Assembly (NCBI GenBank): GCA_004322275.1
Contig: SCTA01000003.1
Coordinates: 1-64,000 of the forward strand
Length of the DNA stretch: 64,000 nucleotides
Direction of reading: 5' to 3'
DNA from: a bacterium
GTDB lineage: Bacteria > Desulfobacterota > Deferrisomatia > Deferrisomatales > BM512
Part shown: positions 44,172-53,007 of the stretch, piece by piece
Layout: each line of letters begins with the position of its first letter
Numbering within the stretch: position 1 is the first letter of the stretch
Position numbers and translations under genes: made by a program
The notes under the pieces: generated by a model
Databases searched by the model: none
The model's input: the letters and a program-made list of their open reading frames with translations, nothing else
Told to the model about the DNA's origin: nothing

Positions 44172-44372
44172 ATGGCAAAGATAACAACGGCAATGACCCT
44201 TGCAGTCGTCCTTGCCTTTATTACGGGTTGTGAATTGCCGCCGGAAAAATCCAGCAAGGAGATCAACGAGAGTCTGGAGAAAACCCGGGAGAAAACGAGG
44301 GAAGCGGTGGAGACCGGCAAGGAGAAGACAAGGGAACTGATGGACTCTATAAAAGAAAAATTCAGCGACTAG
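44172..44372 (+). CDS. Small lipoprotein with charged coiled-coil-like helix
   Basis: The 66-residue protein has the lipobox FITGC. The mature part is one continuous amphipathic helix with repeated EKTRE units (ESLEKTREKTREAVETGKEK). The ATG at 44172 follows GGAGGG; a longer in-frame start at 44121 would place basic residues before the signal and lacks a site. Related in design to the 45-residue lipoprotein upstream. Possible envelope spacer or stress protein; not assigned. Confidence 0.75.
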   Translation: MAKITTAMTLAVVLAFITGCELPPEKSSKEINESLEKTREKTREAVETGKEKTRELMDSIKEKFSD

Positions 44373-44381
44373 GGAGGTTCG

Positions 44382-44741
44382 ATGGCGCTCATAAATTGCC
44401 CGGAATGCCGCGCCGAGATTTCGTCCACGGCTGTCTCCTGCCCCCGCTGCGGCTGCACCGTGCCCGACGCCGAAACCGTCATAATCGACACCCCGAGGCC
44501 GGCGGCCCACGCGGTGAGGTACGCCACCACCAGATTCGGCGGCTGCTTCACCCAGATTATCGGCCTCGTCATACTCCTCGGCGGCCCTGAAAACCCCTCG
44601 TGGTTCCGCCTCGCCCTCGGAGCCGTCCTTATCCTCGCCGGGGGCGTAACTTTCTACGGCTGGGCGTGTAGCAGGTGCGGAGGGAAGCTCAAAAGCGGCC
44701 TCGTCGTCAACTGCCCCCACTGCGGCGCCGACATACGCTGA
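44382..44741 (+). CDS. Zinc-ribbon membrane protein
   Basis: The 119-residue protein carries a zinc ribbon at each end: CPEC...CPRCGC near the N-terminus and CSRCGG...CPHCGA at the C-terminus. Two hydrophobic stretches lie in the middle (about 57-66 and 76-91). Both ribbons would lie on the same side of the membrane. No specific function is known for this arrangement. It starts 9 bases after the small lipoprotein gene. Confidence 0.75.
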   Translation: MALINCPECRAEISSTAVSCPRCGCTVPDAETVIIDTPRPAAHAVRYATTRFGGCFTQIIGLVILLGGPENPSWFRLALGAVLILAGGVTFYGWACSRCGGKLKSGLVVNCPHCGADIR

Positions 44742-44953
44742 TTAAGGGCTTATCCGTAAATAGACCTTTAAGCCCTAAAACATTAAATGATCGCCTGAAA
44801 AACAGGTTTTCACTGGATAGGCATGAAACTCCGCCTCCCGGCCGAACCGGCCCGCAGATATCGTCCTTTTAGGGCTTTCGGAAACGACGGAGATAACTTC
44901 TATTACTTCGCTTATTACAGAAAATAAGTGATTAAAGCGAACAAGCAGGCTTA

Positions 44954-45916
44954 ATGGATCATTCGAGGAATAAAAGCACGGCCCGGATAGCGCTCCGTAT
45001 CGCGGTAGCAGCTTTTTACGTCGTCACCGCGGCCGTCATCGTCGATTACGTCCGCAAGATCGACGTGGAGGCCCTGCTGTCGCTCTCCTTGGAGTGGCGA
45101 TTCCTTTTCGCGGCTCTTATTTTGTCGATTCTTTCAAGGTTCGTGATCTCCGGCACCTTCAGGGTGATCCTCTCGACCATCTCGGGAGGGGGCATAAACT
45201 GGAACCTCTGCAACTACGCCTACGCCCGTTCGTGGATAGGGAGGTATTCTCCGGGAAAGGTGGCGGGGCTTCTGGCTCGCATGGTCTTCTTCTCCCCCCT
45301 TGGGGCGACCCATGAAGGGGTCATCCTCGCGAGCGTGCTGGAGGTTTCGCTCAACATCTTCATGTGCGCCCTCTTCGGCTTCGCCGGGCTTGCCCTCTCC
45401 GGCTCGATACTGGCGCTCGACCCAATGCTCCAGAAGTTCGCCGCCCTCGTCGCCGTCTCCTCGCTTCTCATCCTCTGGCCCCCGGTACTTAATTTCCTTT
45501 TGCTCATCGCGCTCAAGCTGCTCGGCAGGAGCCATCTCGCCGAAGGCCTTAGGGTGGATTACAAGGCGGTGATGGGAGGCTTCTGGGGGTCGCTTATCGT
45601 CCAGATTGTCTGCGGGGTGATGTACTGGTTACTGGTCGCGTCGCTGAACCCCGAAGCGCCGATAACCCTCCTCCCCTTCCTGCTGGGCGTCTTCGGGCTG
45701 GCGGGAGCGCTGGGGCTGGCCGCGTTTTTTACTCCTGCGGGCCTTGGAGTAAGGGAGATGGTGCTGTTGCCGTTTCTGACGAAAATACTCTCCGCCGAGG
45801 CTTCTCTGGCGATGCTGGGGCTGGTGCGGCTGGTGGAGCTGGCGGCGGATCTGGTCTATCTGGCGATGAGCATAGCGATGGTGAAGCTCAGGAAGCCCGC
45901 CGAAAAAACCGTTTAA
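44954..45916 (+). CDS. Lysylphosphatidylglycerol synthase TM-region-like protein (UPF0104/AglD-like flippase family)
   Basis: The 320-residue protein has about eight membrane segments and family traits of PF03706: an NxxxxARxWIGRYSPGKVAG block near residue 100, and the C-terminal TPAGLGVREMVLLPFL motif. It lacks the soluble aminoacyl-transferase domain, so it is not a complete MprF. Relatives are thought to handle lipid-linked substrates. The convergent neighbour at 45919 is another multi-spanning membrane protein. Confidence 0.8.
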   Translation: MDHSRNKSTARIALRIAVAAFYVVTAAVIVDYVRKIDVEALLSLSLEWRFLFAALILSILSRFVISGTFRVILSTISGGGINWNLCNYAYARSWIGRYSPGKVAGLLARMVFFSPLGATHEGVILASVLEVSLNIFMCALFGFAGLALSGSILALDPMLQKFAALVAVSSLLILWPPVLNFLLLIALKLLGRSHLAEGLRVDYKAVMGGFWGSLIVQIVCGVMYWLLVASLNPEAPITLLPFLLGVFGLAGALGLAAFFTPAGLGVREMVLLPFLTKILSAEASLAMLGLVRLVELAADLVYLAMSIAMVKLRKPAEKTV

Positions 45917-45918
45917 CT

Positions 45919-47427
45919 CTACTCGCCCTTTTCCCCGCTGCTCCCCCAGAGTTTCGATCTGTACAGACGCCACGCGCCGCTGTCGGTGACGGGCTCGAAA
46001 TAGCCGGTTTTCCGGAGAGAAGCGTGCGTCTCTTCGGTCCCCCCGGCGATGACGTGGGTGAAGTATTTAAGGTCGCCGGTTTTAAGGTTCTGGGGAAACC
46101 AGGTCAACTGCCGGGTCCAGGGCCTTTCCCGCTTGGGGCTGTAGTAGACGAGGCTGTTGGCGTAATCGGCGAAGGAAAAGCTGAGGGTGGCCCCCTTGAC
46201 CGCCTGCGCGTAAGCGAAGGTCTGGAGAAAGGGCCTTTGGGTCTTTAAATATTTGCTCTGCTGGAGGTAGTCGAGGCCGAGCACGGAGGAGTTATCCGGC
46301 AGGGCCGCGAGGACTTCTTCGAGGCCGGAGTATTCGTTCTTTTCCACCTCTTTCCAGGCGATGGTTGTGAAGAGGGCGAGAGAGGCGAAGGCCGCAAGCG
46401 CAAGGGCCGTCCCCGCAAGCGGCTTGATCGAGGGCGCGGGAAGCCCGAGAAGCAGGAGGACCAGCGCGGGGGAGAGCCAGCGCTGGGCGAAAAGGGTGGT
46501 GTTCGAGCTGACGTATGGGAGCAGCAAAGCGGCCAGCAGGAACAACCCCGCGGGCAGGAGAAGCTCCGGATCGACTCTTTTTCTGATCTCTCCACGAGCT
46601 TGCCACAGCCCTGCGATAATCCAAATAAGGACGAGCACGAGAAAGACCGGCTCGAACCAACCTTCCAGCCCTCCGAGGGACCATTCCGCGAACCATGACG
46701 GGGCAAGCCTCTCCCAGGGCATAACCGCCATCTTGCTCGGCGACTCGAAACCCGAATCCCGCAACTTCAGATACCAGTAACCAGCGAAAAGCGCGAAGGG
46801 AAGGATTCCGATGGCGAGCGGCAGGGCAAAGCGCCTCTTCTCCCTGAAGAAAATGAGCCTGAGGCCGAACCATAGCAGTCCGGCGGCGAACCAGAGGGAG
46901 TGGGAGAAGAGCAAAAGTCCCCATAAAGCGAAACCCAGAGCGGTTTTCTCGCCGAAGGGACGTTTTTCAAAGTCTTCCCCGGCGACCTCCGAAACAAAAA
47001 AAAGAAACATGGGAAAACCGAGAAGAAAGCCGTAAAAACCCCAGTAGAGGCTCGGACCGAAGAAGAAGGCGGAAGAGAGGATCGCCGAGGAGACCGGGCG
47101 GTTCCGTATCATCGCAAGATGGTGAACCCCGGCGAAGAAGATAAACGCCGTAAGGCAAAGGGCGATTCTGCCGACGGCGAGGGGGGAGAAGAGGGCCCAG
47201 CAAAGTCCCAGAAGCGCGTAGGAGAGGTGATTCGGCGCCAGCCACTCGACCGTGTAAGGGGAAGCGGGGTCGCCGGAGGCTTCCGCAAGGAGGCGGAGCT
47301 GGGATACCTGCTGCGGAAGGTCGGTCACGGGGGCAAATTTCACCGCCAGAAAGGGCAGGGCGGCAGCCGCGCAAACCAGCAGCATCAAGAGGGCGCGGCC
47401 CTTGCGTCCGCCGGTATCTATAATCAT
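45919..47427 (-). CDS. Multi-spanning membrane protein, possible GT-C-type glycosyltransferase
   Basis: The 502-residue protein has about 11 hydrophobic helices in the first 400 residues and a soluble C-terminal part. An acidic-proline motif just after the first helix (FAPVTDLPQQ) sits where GT-C enzymes have their catalytic Asp in the first periplasmic loop, and a hydrophobic F-rich block follows. This is suggestive only. The stop lies 2 bases from the stop of the convergent gene, with no terminator between them. Confidence 0.55.
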   Translation of the reverse strand: MIIDTGGRKGRALLMLLVCAAAALPFLAVKFAPVTDLPQQVSQLRLLAEASGDPASPYTVEWLAPNHLSYALLGLCWALFSPLAVGRIALCLTAFIFFAGVHHLAMIRNRPVSSAILSSAFFFGPSLYWGFYGFLLGFPMFLFFVSEVAGEDFEKRPFGEKTALGFALWGLLLFSHSLWFAAGLLWFGLRLIFFREKRRFALPLAIGILPFALFAGYWYLKLRDSGFESPSKMAVMPWERLAPSWFAEWSLGGLEGWFEPVFLVLVLIWIIAGLWQARGEIRKRVDPELLLPAGLFLLAALLLPYVSSNTTLFAQRWLSPALVLLLLGLPAPSIKPLAGTALALAAFASLALFTTIAWKEVEKNEYSGLEEVLAALPDNSSVLGLDYLQQSKYLKTQRPFLQTFAYAQAVKGATLSFSFADYANSLVYYSPKRERPWTRQLTWFPQNLKTGDLKYFTHVIAGGTEETHASLRKTGYFEPVTDSGAWRLYRSKLWGSSGEKGE

Positions 47428-47571
47428 CTTGTTTCTACCCTTGCATTGAATTGTATTCCTTAGTCAATCTCACAGAGGCTCTCTTCGCGTCAAGGAGCAG
47501 GAGGCTCTTTTTTAGCTCCAGAACCTGTGTTATCTTCCTCTCCTTCGCCGATGGCGGGAAGGCGCGCTTGC

Positions 47572-48057
47572 ATGATTGCATCCGGAATTGCTACATGTTA
47601 TCTTGATGAACCCTGGCTCTCGGGGGCAATGTCCATCGCCCTCGAAGAGGCCGAAAAGGCCTTCGCCCTGGGAGAAGTTCCCGTGGGCGCTGCGATCTTC
47701 AGGGATGGGGAGCTTATTGCGAGGGCGCACAACCTGCGCGAGACGCGAAACGACCCGCTTGGACACGCCGAGTGCATCGCCCTTTGCAAGGCCGCGAAAA
47801 AGCTAGGTTCGTGGCGGCTGGAGGGGGCGGTGATGGTTGTGACCCTCGAACCGTGCCTGATGTGCATGGGCGCTCTTTTGCAGGCACGGGTTCCGCTCCT
47901 CGTCTACGGAGCGGACGACCCCAAAGCCGGCGCGGCTGGAAGTCTTTACGACGTATCGGACGATCCCCGCCTCAACCACTCTATAAAAGTGGTGAGGGGC
48001 GTGCTACGGAGTGAGGCCTCGGAAATTTTGAGCCGTTTTTTCAACGAACGGCGCTGA
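47572..48057 (+). CDS. tadA: tRNA-specific adenosine deaminase TadA
   Basis: TadA converts A34 to inosine in tRNA-Arg(ACG). The zinc and catalytic motifs are HAE (in GHAECIALC) and PCLMC, and the N-terminal block is ALGEVPVGAAIF. Start choice is uncertain: ATG 47572 follows GGGAAGG, while ATG 47626 would begin just before the core helix and ATG 47527 is longer. With the 47572 start the protein is 161 residues, which is usual. tRNA-Ser follows 26 bases downstream. Confidence 0.93.
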   Translation: MIASGIATCYLDEPWLSGAMSIALEEAEKAFALGEVPVGAAIFRDGELIARAHNLRETRNDPLGHAECIALCKAAKKLGSWRLEGAVMVVTLEPCLMCMGALLQARVPLLVYGADDPKAGAAGSLYDVSDDPRLNHSIKVVRGVLRSEASEILSRFFNERR

Positions 48058-48083
48058 CAATCTGCAATATTCCGGTTAAGCGC

Positions 48084-48172
48084 GGAGAGGTGGCCGAGTG
48101 GTCGAAGGCGGTTGATTCGAAATCAACTGTACCTTACGGGTACCGGGGGTTCGAATCCCTCCCTCTCCGCCA
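48084..48172 (+). tRNA. tRNA-Ser (anticodon CGA)
   Basis: 89 bases with acceptor stem GGAGAGG/CCTCTCC, encoded CCA at the 3' end, anticodon loop TTCGAAA (anticodon CGA), T-arm GGTTCGAATCC and the long variable arm characteristic of serine tRNAs (TACCTTACGGGTA region). Confidence 0.97.
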
Positions 48173-48217
48173 ATTTATTTTAAGGGCTTGTTTGCGGACA
48201 GGTCCCGAATTGTGAAA

Positions 48218-48344
48218 GACTGGGTCCGGGGATGGCTGGGCCCTGCGCGGCGGAGTCCGGTGAATCCCGTCAGGTCCGGAAGGAAGCAGCGGCAGCCGGA
48301 TACTTCGGGCGCCGCAGGAAGCCCAGCCATCCCCGGACCCAGTC
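48218..48344 (+). ncRNA. ffs: Signal recognition particle RNA (4.5S type)
   Basis: The two ends form one long stem (GACTGGGTCCGGGGATGGCT pairs with the 3' end). The apical domain carries the conserved GGTCCGGAAGGAAGCA and AGCAGC internal-loop sequences that bind Ffh. At about 127 bases it is the short bacterial type. Its place between tRNA-Ser and dnaX is a known arrangement. Confidence 0.96.
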
Positions 48345-48380
48345 TTCCTGCGTTAACCACAAAATCCTCAGGAAGGGTCT

Positions 48381-50057
48381 ATGACCTATCTCGTTCTGGC
48401 GCGCAAGTGGCGTCCCCAGACCTTTGACCAGATTCGCGGGCAGTCGCATATCGTGCGGGCCCTCAAAAACGCCATAGCGGGCGGCAGGATTGCGCACGCC
48501 TATATCTTCACCGGGACTCGCGGAGTGGGCAAGACCTCCGCCGCGAGGGTCTTCGCGAAGGCCCTGAACTGCCAGGAGGGGCCTACTCCCGCGCCCTGCA
48601 ACCACTGCGAGGCCTGCCTTTCAATCGCCGAGGGCAGGCACCCCGACGTTCTCGAAATCGACGGCGCCTCCAACAACAGCGTCGACGATATCCGGAGGCT
48701 CCGCGACATCGTCCGCTACGCTCCCTCGCAGGGCAAATACCGCATCTATATTATAGATGAGGTCCACATGCTCTCGGGAGGGGCCTTCAACGCCCTTCTG
48801 AAGACTCTGGAAGAGCCTCCGCCCCACGTCGTCTTCATCTTCGCGACCACCGACCCGCACAAGGTTCCCGTCACCATACTCAGCCGCTGCCAGCAGTTCG
48901 ACTTCAAGCGACTGACCTCGAAGGAACTCAGCGGTCTTCTGGGAGACATCTGCCACTCCGAAGCGATAGAAATCGACGACAAGAGCCTGATGGCGATAGC
49001 GAGGGAGGCGGAGGGAAGCGTACGCGACTCCCAGTCCCTGCTCGACCAGGTTATCTCCTATGCGGGGCAGAAGGTCACCTATCAGGACGTGATGGACGTG
49101 CTCGGCGTCGTGGACAGAGAACTTCTCTTTTCCGTCGCGAGAGACATAACCGGGCATAACGGGGCGGGCGTGCTGGAGCGGCTGGGCGAGGCGGAGGAGT
49201 TCGGCTTCGACGTAAAGCGCTTCGCGCTGGATCTGCAGGACCTTTTCAGGGACCTGGCGGTGCTGAGGACCTCCCGCGAGTCGGTGAATCTGGTAGACCT
49301 GACCGCGGAGGAGATAGCCGAGGTCCGGGATATCCTCGACAAGTGTTCCTGGGAAGAGCTTCACGCCCTTTTTGACATGATCTCCGCCGGACTGGAAAAG
49401 CTCCGCTCTGCGTCCCGGCCCGGCGTCGTCTTCGAGATGACGCTTCTGAAGATGACCAGAATGCCCTCCCTGATAAATCTCTCGGAGATACCGCAACGGG
49501 CGGCCGCTCTGGCGGCGAGGACTCCGCAGGTCGCGGCCTGCCCGCCTCCGGCGGCCGTCGCGCCTTCCGTGGCGGTTACCCCCAGGGCGGAGATTGCAAG
49601 GCCTCCGGCCCCCGCGCCCGCCGCCCAGGAAGTTGCGGTCGAGCCTCCTCCTCCCGAGCCGCAAAAGGATGTCGTCCATACCTCCGAAACCCTCTGGGCG
49701 GAGATTTTAAAGCGGCTCGGCCCTTTGTCGTCCGCGACTTTCAGGGAGCACGCGAAGATTGTCCATTGGGACGCGGGGAAGCGCGCCCTCGCGATTGAAG
49801 TCGAGCCTGACCACAGACCGACCGCCGAAAACGCGGAAGAGGAGCTCGGACGAATAGCCTCGGAGCTTTCGGGCGGGAAGGTGAGCCTTTCCCTTACCGT
49901 CGCGAGCGGCAGCGAATCGACCGCCGACAGGAAGAGGCGCGAAACGGACCTCGAACGAAAGAACTGGCAGGAGGCCATTTCGTCTCCCGTAGTCAGAAAA
50001 GTCCAGGCGCTTTTGGGCGGCGAAATCCAGAACAGAGCCGAAAACTACAAAAAGTAA
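48381..50057 (+). CDS. dnaX: DNA polymerase III subunit gamma/tau
   Basis: The 558-residue clamp-loader ATPase has Walker A GTRGVGKTS, zinc cysteines CNHCEAC with the preceding LNC, Walker B IIDEVH, and the SRCQQFDFKRL sensor region. A Pro/Ala-rich linker (about 375-430) leads to a C-terminal tau-like domain. I saw no A-rich slippery heptamer, so a separate gamma form by frameshifting is not indicated. It is followed by ybaB. Confidence 0.97.
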   Translation: MTYLVLARKWRPQTFDQIRGQSHIVRALKNAIAGGRIAHAYIFTGTRGVGKTSAARVFAKALNCQEGPTPAPCNHCEACLSIAEGRHPDVLEIDGASNNSVDDIRRLRDIVRYAPSQGKYRIYIIDEVHMLSGGAFNALLKTLEEPPPHVVFIFATTDPHKVPVTILSRCQQFDFKRLTSKELSGLLGDICHSEAIEIDDKSLMAIAREAEGSVRDSQSLLDQVISYAGQKVTYQDVMDVLGVVDRELLFSVARDITGHNGAGVLERLGEAEEFGFDVKRFALDLQDLFRDLAVLRTSRESVNLVDLTAEEIAEVRDILDKCSWEELHALFDMISAGLEKLRSASRPGVVFEMTLLKMTRMPSLINLSEIPQRAAALAARTPQVAACPPPAAVAPSVAVTPRAEIARPPAPAPAAQEVAVEPPPPEPQKDVVHTSETLWAEILKRLGPLSSATFREHAKIVHWDAGKRALAIEVEPDHRPTAENAEEELGRIASELSGGKVSLSLTVASGSESTADRKRRETDLERKNWQEAISSPVVRKVQALLGGEIQNRAENYKK

Positions 50058-50079
50058 ATAATAACTGAGGAGACTTGAG

Positions 50080-50394
50080 TTGAAGGGACTTGGAAACATG
50101 CTGCGTCAGGCCCAGCAGATGCAGCAGAAGATGGGGCAGATGCAGGAAGAACTCGCCAAAAAAACGATCGAGGCAAGCTCGGGCGGCGGCATGGTCACCT
50201 GCAAGGTCAACGGCAAGCAGGATATCCTTTCTCTCAAGATATCCCCCGAGGTCGTAGACCCCAACGACGTGGAGATGCTCGAAGACCTCATCGTCGCCGC
50301 CGTGAGCGAGGCAATAAAGAAAAGCCAGGAGATGGTGGCCGCCGAGATGAACAAGATAACCGGCGGAATGGGACTAAACCTTCCGAAATTCTAG
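50080..50394 (+). CDS. ybaB: Nucleoid-associated protein YbaB/EbfC
   Basis: The 104-residue protein starts at TTG 50080 (after GAGGAGAC). It shows the family pattern: Gln/Met-rich helix MLRQAQQMQQKMGQMQEEL, then a short sheet (VTCKVNGKQDILSLKISPEVV) and a C-terminal helix. It binds DNA as a dimer. The usual dnaX-ybaB pair is present, but recR, normally next, is replaced by a cobalamin adenosyltransferase gene. Confidence 0.96.
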   Translation: MKGLGNMLRQAQQMQQKMGQMQEELAKKTIEASSGGGMVTCKVNGKQDILSLKISPEVVDPNDVEMLEDLIVAAVSEAIKKSQEMVAAEMNKITGGMGLNLPKF

Positions 50395-50402
50395 GACGTC
50401 GA

Positions 50403-50930
50403 ATGTCTCGCAAGGGTCTGGTCATAGTCAACACCGGCAACGGCAAGGGTAAAACCACAGCCGCTCTGGGTCTTGCGCTTCGCGCCGTGGGGCAGGGGCT
50501 CCGGGTCTCGATGGTGCAGTTCATAAAGGGAAGCTGGAAGTACGGGGAACTTAGGGCCCCGGAATTTCTCCCCGGCTTCGAGCTGCACCCGATGGGGCGC
50601 GGCTTCGTCGGCCTCGGCAAGGAAACCCCCGCCGCAGAAGACATAGAGGCGGCGCGGGAAGCCTTCCGGGCGGGGCGCGAGAGGGTTCTTTCCGGCAAGT
50701 GGGACATGGTCATACTCGACGAGCTCAATTGCGCGGTGTCGCTCGGTCTCGTCTCCATAGACATGGTGCTTGAATTGATAAGAGAAAAGCCCGAGAATGT
50801 CCACCTTGTCATTACCGGAAGAGGGGCGAAAGAAGAGCTAATCGAGGCCGCCGACCTCGTGACCGAGATGCGGGAGATAAAGCACCCCTACGCGAAGGGG
50901 GTAAAAGCCCAGCGTGGGATAGAGTTTTAA
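50403..50930 (+). CDS. cobO: Cob(I)alamin adenosyltransferase, CobO/BtuR type
   Basis: The 175-residue enzyme forms adenosylcobalamin. It has the P-loop NTGNGKGKTTAALG near the N-terminus, VQFIKGSWKYGE, and the DELNCAVSLGL and ITGRGA blocks of the CobA/CobO family. It begins 8 bases after ybaB. A supply of cobalamin cofactor fits the two B12-type radical SAM proteins at 8848 and 11412, though those use a methyl- or cob(II)alamin form. Confidence 0.96.
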   Translation: MSRKGLVIVNTGNGKGKTTAALGLALRAVGQGLRVSMVQFIKGSWKYGELRAPEFLPGFELHPMGRGFVGLGKETPAAEDIEAAREAFRAGRERVLSGKWDMVILDELNCAVSLGLVSIDMVLELIREKPENVHLVITGRGAKEELIEAADLVTEMREIKHPYAKGVKAQRGIEF

Positions 50931-51037
50931 TGGCTTTGACAGCCGCGTGAAAATAATCACCGGCCGATGAATTTAAAACTAAATCTTTAATCCTTTTCAG
51001 ACGAAAAGAAGAAGATTAATTGCCCGGAGGTAAAAAA

Positions 51038-51151
51038 GTGTCTATCAGCGAAAGAGCAAGAGAGATCAAGCGCCGCAGAAAAGTCCGCAAGGAACGCATC
51101 AGGGAGGCCGTAAAGGCCGCCAAGGCCGTAAAGACCAAAAAGACCAAGTAA
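51038..51151 (+). CDS. Very small basic protein (37 residues)
   Basis: GTG start with GGAGG 7 bases upstream, then a 37-residue lysine/arginine-rich peptide: an N-terminal SERAREIKRRRKVRKERIRE helix and an alanine-lysine tail ending KTKKTK. It resembles the SxxxREIRRRR pattern of short DUF6800-like proteins (weak). A perfect terminator follows 2 bases after the stop, so it is its own short transcription unit. Possibly nucleic-acid binding. Confidence 0.6.
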   Translation: MSISERAREIKRRRKVRKERIREAVKAAKAVKTKKTK

Positions 51152-51152
51152 T

Positions 51153-51194
51153 AAAGAGGGGGAATTCCTTAGGGGAATACCCCTCTTTTGTTTT
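51153..51194 (+). terminator. Intrinsic terminator after the small basic protein
   Basis: Stem AAAGAGGGG...CCCCTCTTT with further pairing GAATTCC/GGAAT and a T-rich tail. Confidence 0.85.
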
Positions 51195-51291
51195 CGGGCG
51201 CGAGCTTTTCTCAGGGAGAGCCATGCCCGCGGAGTAATTTTACCCAAAAGACGACATGCCGATGAAAGGCAAAACCGGAGGTGCTCTCAAG

Positions 51292-53007
51292 ATGAGAATT
51301 TCAGCAGGAAAAAGGACGCCGGCTCTTTTGTGCGCGGTGTTCTTCATATTAACGGCCGCGCTTTTGGCCTCAGGATGCGCGGGAACCGCCGTCACGGAAA
51401 CCGCTACGGCCGAAGAGAAGGTTTGCAGGTACAAAGACACCGATCCCATCCTCAAGTTCAAGGATGAGGTTCTTACCTACGGAGAGGTCAAAAAAATCTG
51501 GGCCTACTCGACCAGTAACGAAAACCCGGATCAGTTCGAGGATGTTGAAGAAAGCTTGAAAGAAGCCAACATAAAGCAGATAGCTGTCAATCATCTTGCA
51601 GCCAAAAGAGCCCGGGGCATGGGGCTTGCTTCGGACAATTATTACGCCGCCAGAGAATACGAGATGATCACGCGGTATATGCCTGCCGTATACGCTGAGA
51701 AGGTCATCGGCGTTGAGGTCAGCCCTACCGATGCAGAATTGCTTGCCATGTCTCCCCCCGCCTTGCCCGAAGTCGTAGTAAGGATTTTTGTCGCAAAGGA
51801 AATGGACAAGGCAAAAGAAGTCTACGAGCGGATCAAGTCCGGCGAAGACATGGAGGCCCTGATAATAAAGGAAAGTCTCGGTCTGTCCGCCCAGACGGGC
51901 GGACAGACGCGCTGGATGACCGTGCAGAACGCGGATAAATTTCCCGCTCCCGTCGTCCAGAAGTTTCTCGACGCCGAAACTGGTCATGTCTTCGAGCCCT
52001 TCTTTCAGGATGTCGGTTTTCTGGTTATTCGGGTAGAGGAGAAGCACTCTCCCGAGGAGGTTCAGCAGATATGGCTGGCGAACAACCGTGGGGAAGCCGT
52101 CTTCAAGCTTCGCAAAGAGGCCTTTGAAGCTCGTGTAATCGAGCTGGTCGACAAGCGCAAAGACGTCGATTTCGACAATGAAAAGGTCAGGGACATTCTG
52201 AGTGGTAAATTGCCCAAAACCGAACCCGTGGCGAAAATCAAGGGGATGGATTTCACGCTTGATATCCTTGTACCTGAACTTATGCGCATGAGTTCAAGTC
52301 ATGGAGAAGACAAGATCGCAAATCATCTGAGCAAGTTTATCGAGCGGGCGGTTGTAACTGAGGAAGCCTACAGTCTCGGCCTCGACATATCCGATACGAC
52401 AAAAGAGATGATCAGGGTAAAGGGTGAAAGAAACCTCTCCAAACTTCTCAAGGACAAGATTGCCAGGGATGCTGAGGAGCAGCCCGTCACAGATGAAGAC
52501 ATGAAGAAATATGTCGAGGAGAATCAGGCGGATTTCACCGAGCCGATGCGCTGGTGTATAAGCCTCATGGAGTTCGATACCCAGGAGAGCGCCGCAGAGA
52601 TAAACGTGAAGGTCAAGGCGGGAGAAGATTTCTCCGGACTCGCCAAGGTCAGCGGAATAAGTGCTGCCAAGGAGTCTTCCGGTGCGATAGGGTGTTACCC
52701 CAAAGTTGAAATTCCCGCTGAGATTTACAACGTGATTGAGCCTATGTCCAAGGGGCAATGCTCACAAGAGCCGTTCAGCGTTGAGCTGAAGGAAGGCGGA
52801 GACCGCTGGCTGCTGGTTCAGGTGTACGATGTGTTAAATCCCTCACCTGTGCCCTTTGAAAGGGTGATAAAACCCATAGTAGAAGGACGCATAAAAACCC
52901 AGCGGCGCGCAAAGGCCATGTCAGAACTGATTAATTCACTTGCTGATGAATATGGGTATGAAAATTGCTTTATCCCGAATAGTGGAAAGGAGAACGTCTC
53001 GCAATGA
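51292..53007 (+). CDS. PpiC/SurA-type peptidyl-prolyl isomerase lipoprotein of the cytochrome locus
   Basis: The 571-residue protein starts at ATG 51292 (GGAGGTGCTCTCAAG upstream) with lipobox LLASGC. It has a SurA-like N-terminal helical region and two parvulin-like segments. The first, about residues 160-260, includes LPEVVVRIFVAKEMDKAKEV and GFLVIRVEEKHSPE. The second, about 425-530, includes PMRWCISLMEF, GEDFSGLAKVSG and GGDRWLLVQVYD. It should sit on the periplasmic face or outer membrane and help fold exported proteins. It overlaps the next gene (ATGA), tying it to the multihaem cytochromes that follow. PPIase genes are known beside extracellular cytochrome filament genes. Confidence 0.83.
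   Translation: MRISAGKRTPALLCAVFFILTAALLASGCAGTAVTETATAEEKVCRYKDTDPILKFKDEVLTYGEVKKIWAYSTSNENPDQFEDVEESLKEANIKQIAVNHLAAKRARGMGLASDNYYAAREYEMITRYMPAVYAEKVIGVEVSPTDAELLAMSPPALPEVVVRIFVAKEMDKAKEVYERIKSGEDMEALIIKESLGLSAQTGGQTRWMTVQNADKFPAPVVQKFLDAETGHVFEPFFQDVGFLVIRVEEKHSPEEVQQIWLANNRGEAVFKLRKEAFEARVIELVDKRKDVDFDNEKVRDILSGKLPKTEPVAKIKGMDFTLDILVPELMRMSSSHGEDKIANHLSKFIERAVVTEEAYSLGLDISDTTKEMIRVKGERNLSKLLKDKIARDAEEQPVTDEDMKKYVEENQADFTEPMRWCISLMEFDTQESAAEINVKVKAGEDFSGLAKVSGISAAKESSGAIGCYPKVEIPAEIYNVIEPMSKGQCSQEPFSVELKEGGDRWLLVQVYDVLNPSPVPFERVIKPIVEGRIKTQRRAKAMSELINSLADEYGYENCFIPNSGKENVSQ

Noticed and set aside
48381-50057. Programmed frameshift in dnaX giving a gamma subunit
   Set aside because: No A-rich slippery heptamer with a following hairpin was seen; the tau-length frame is uninterrupted.
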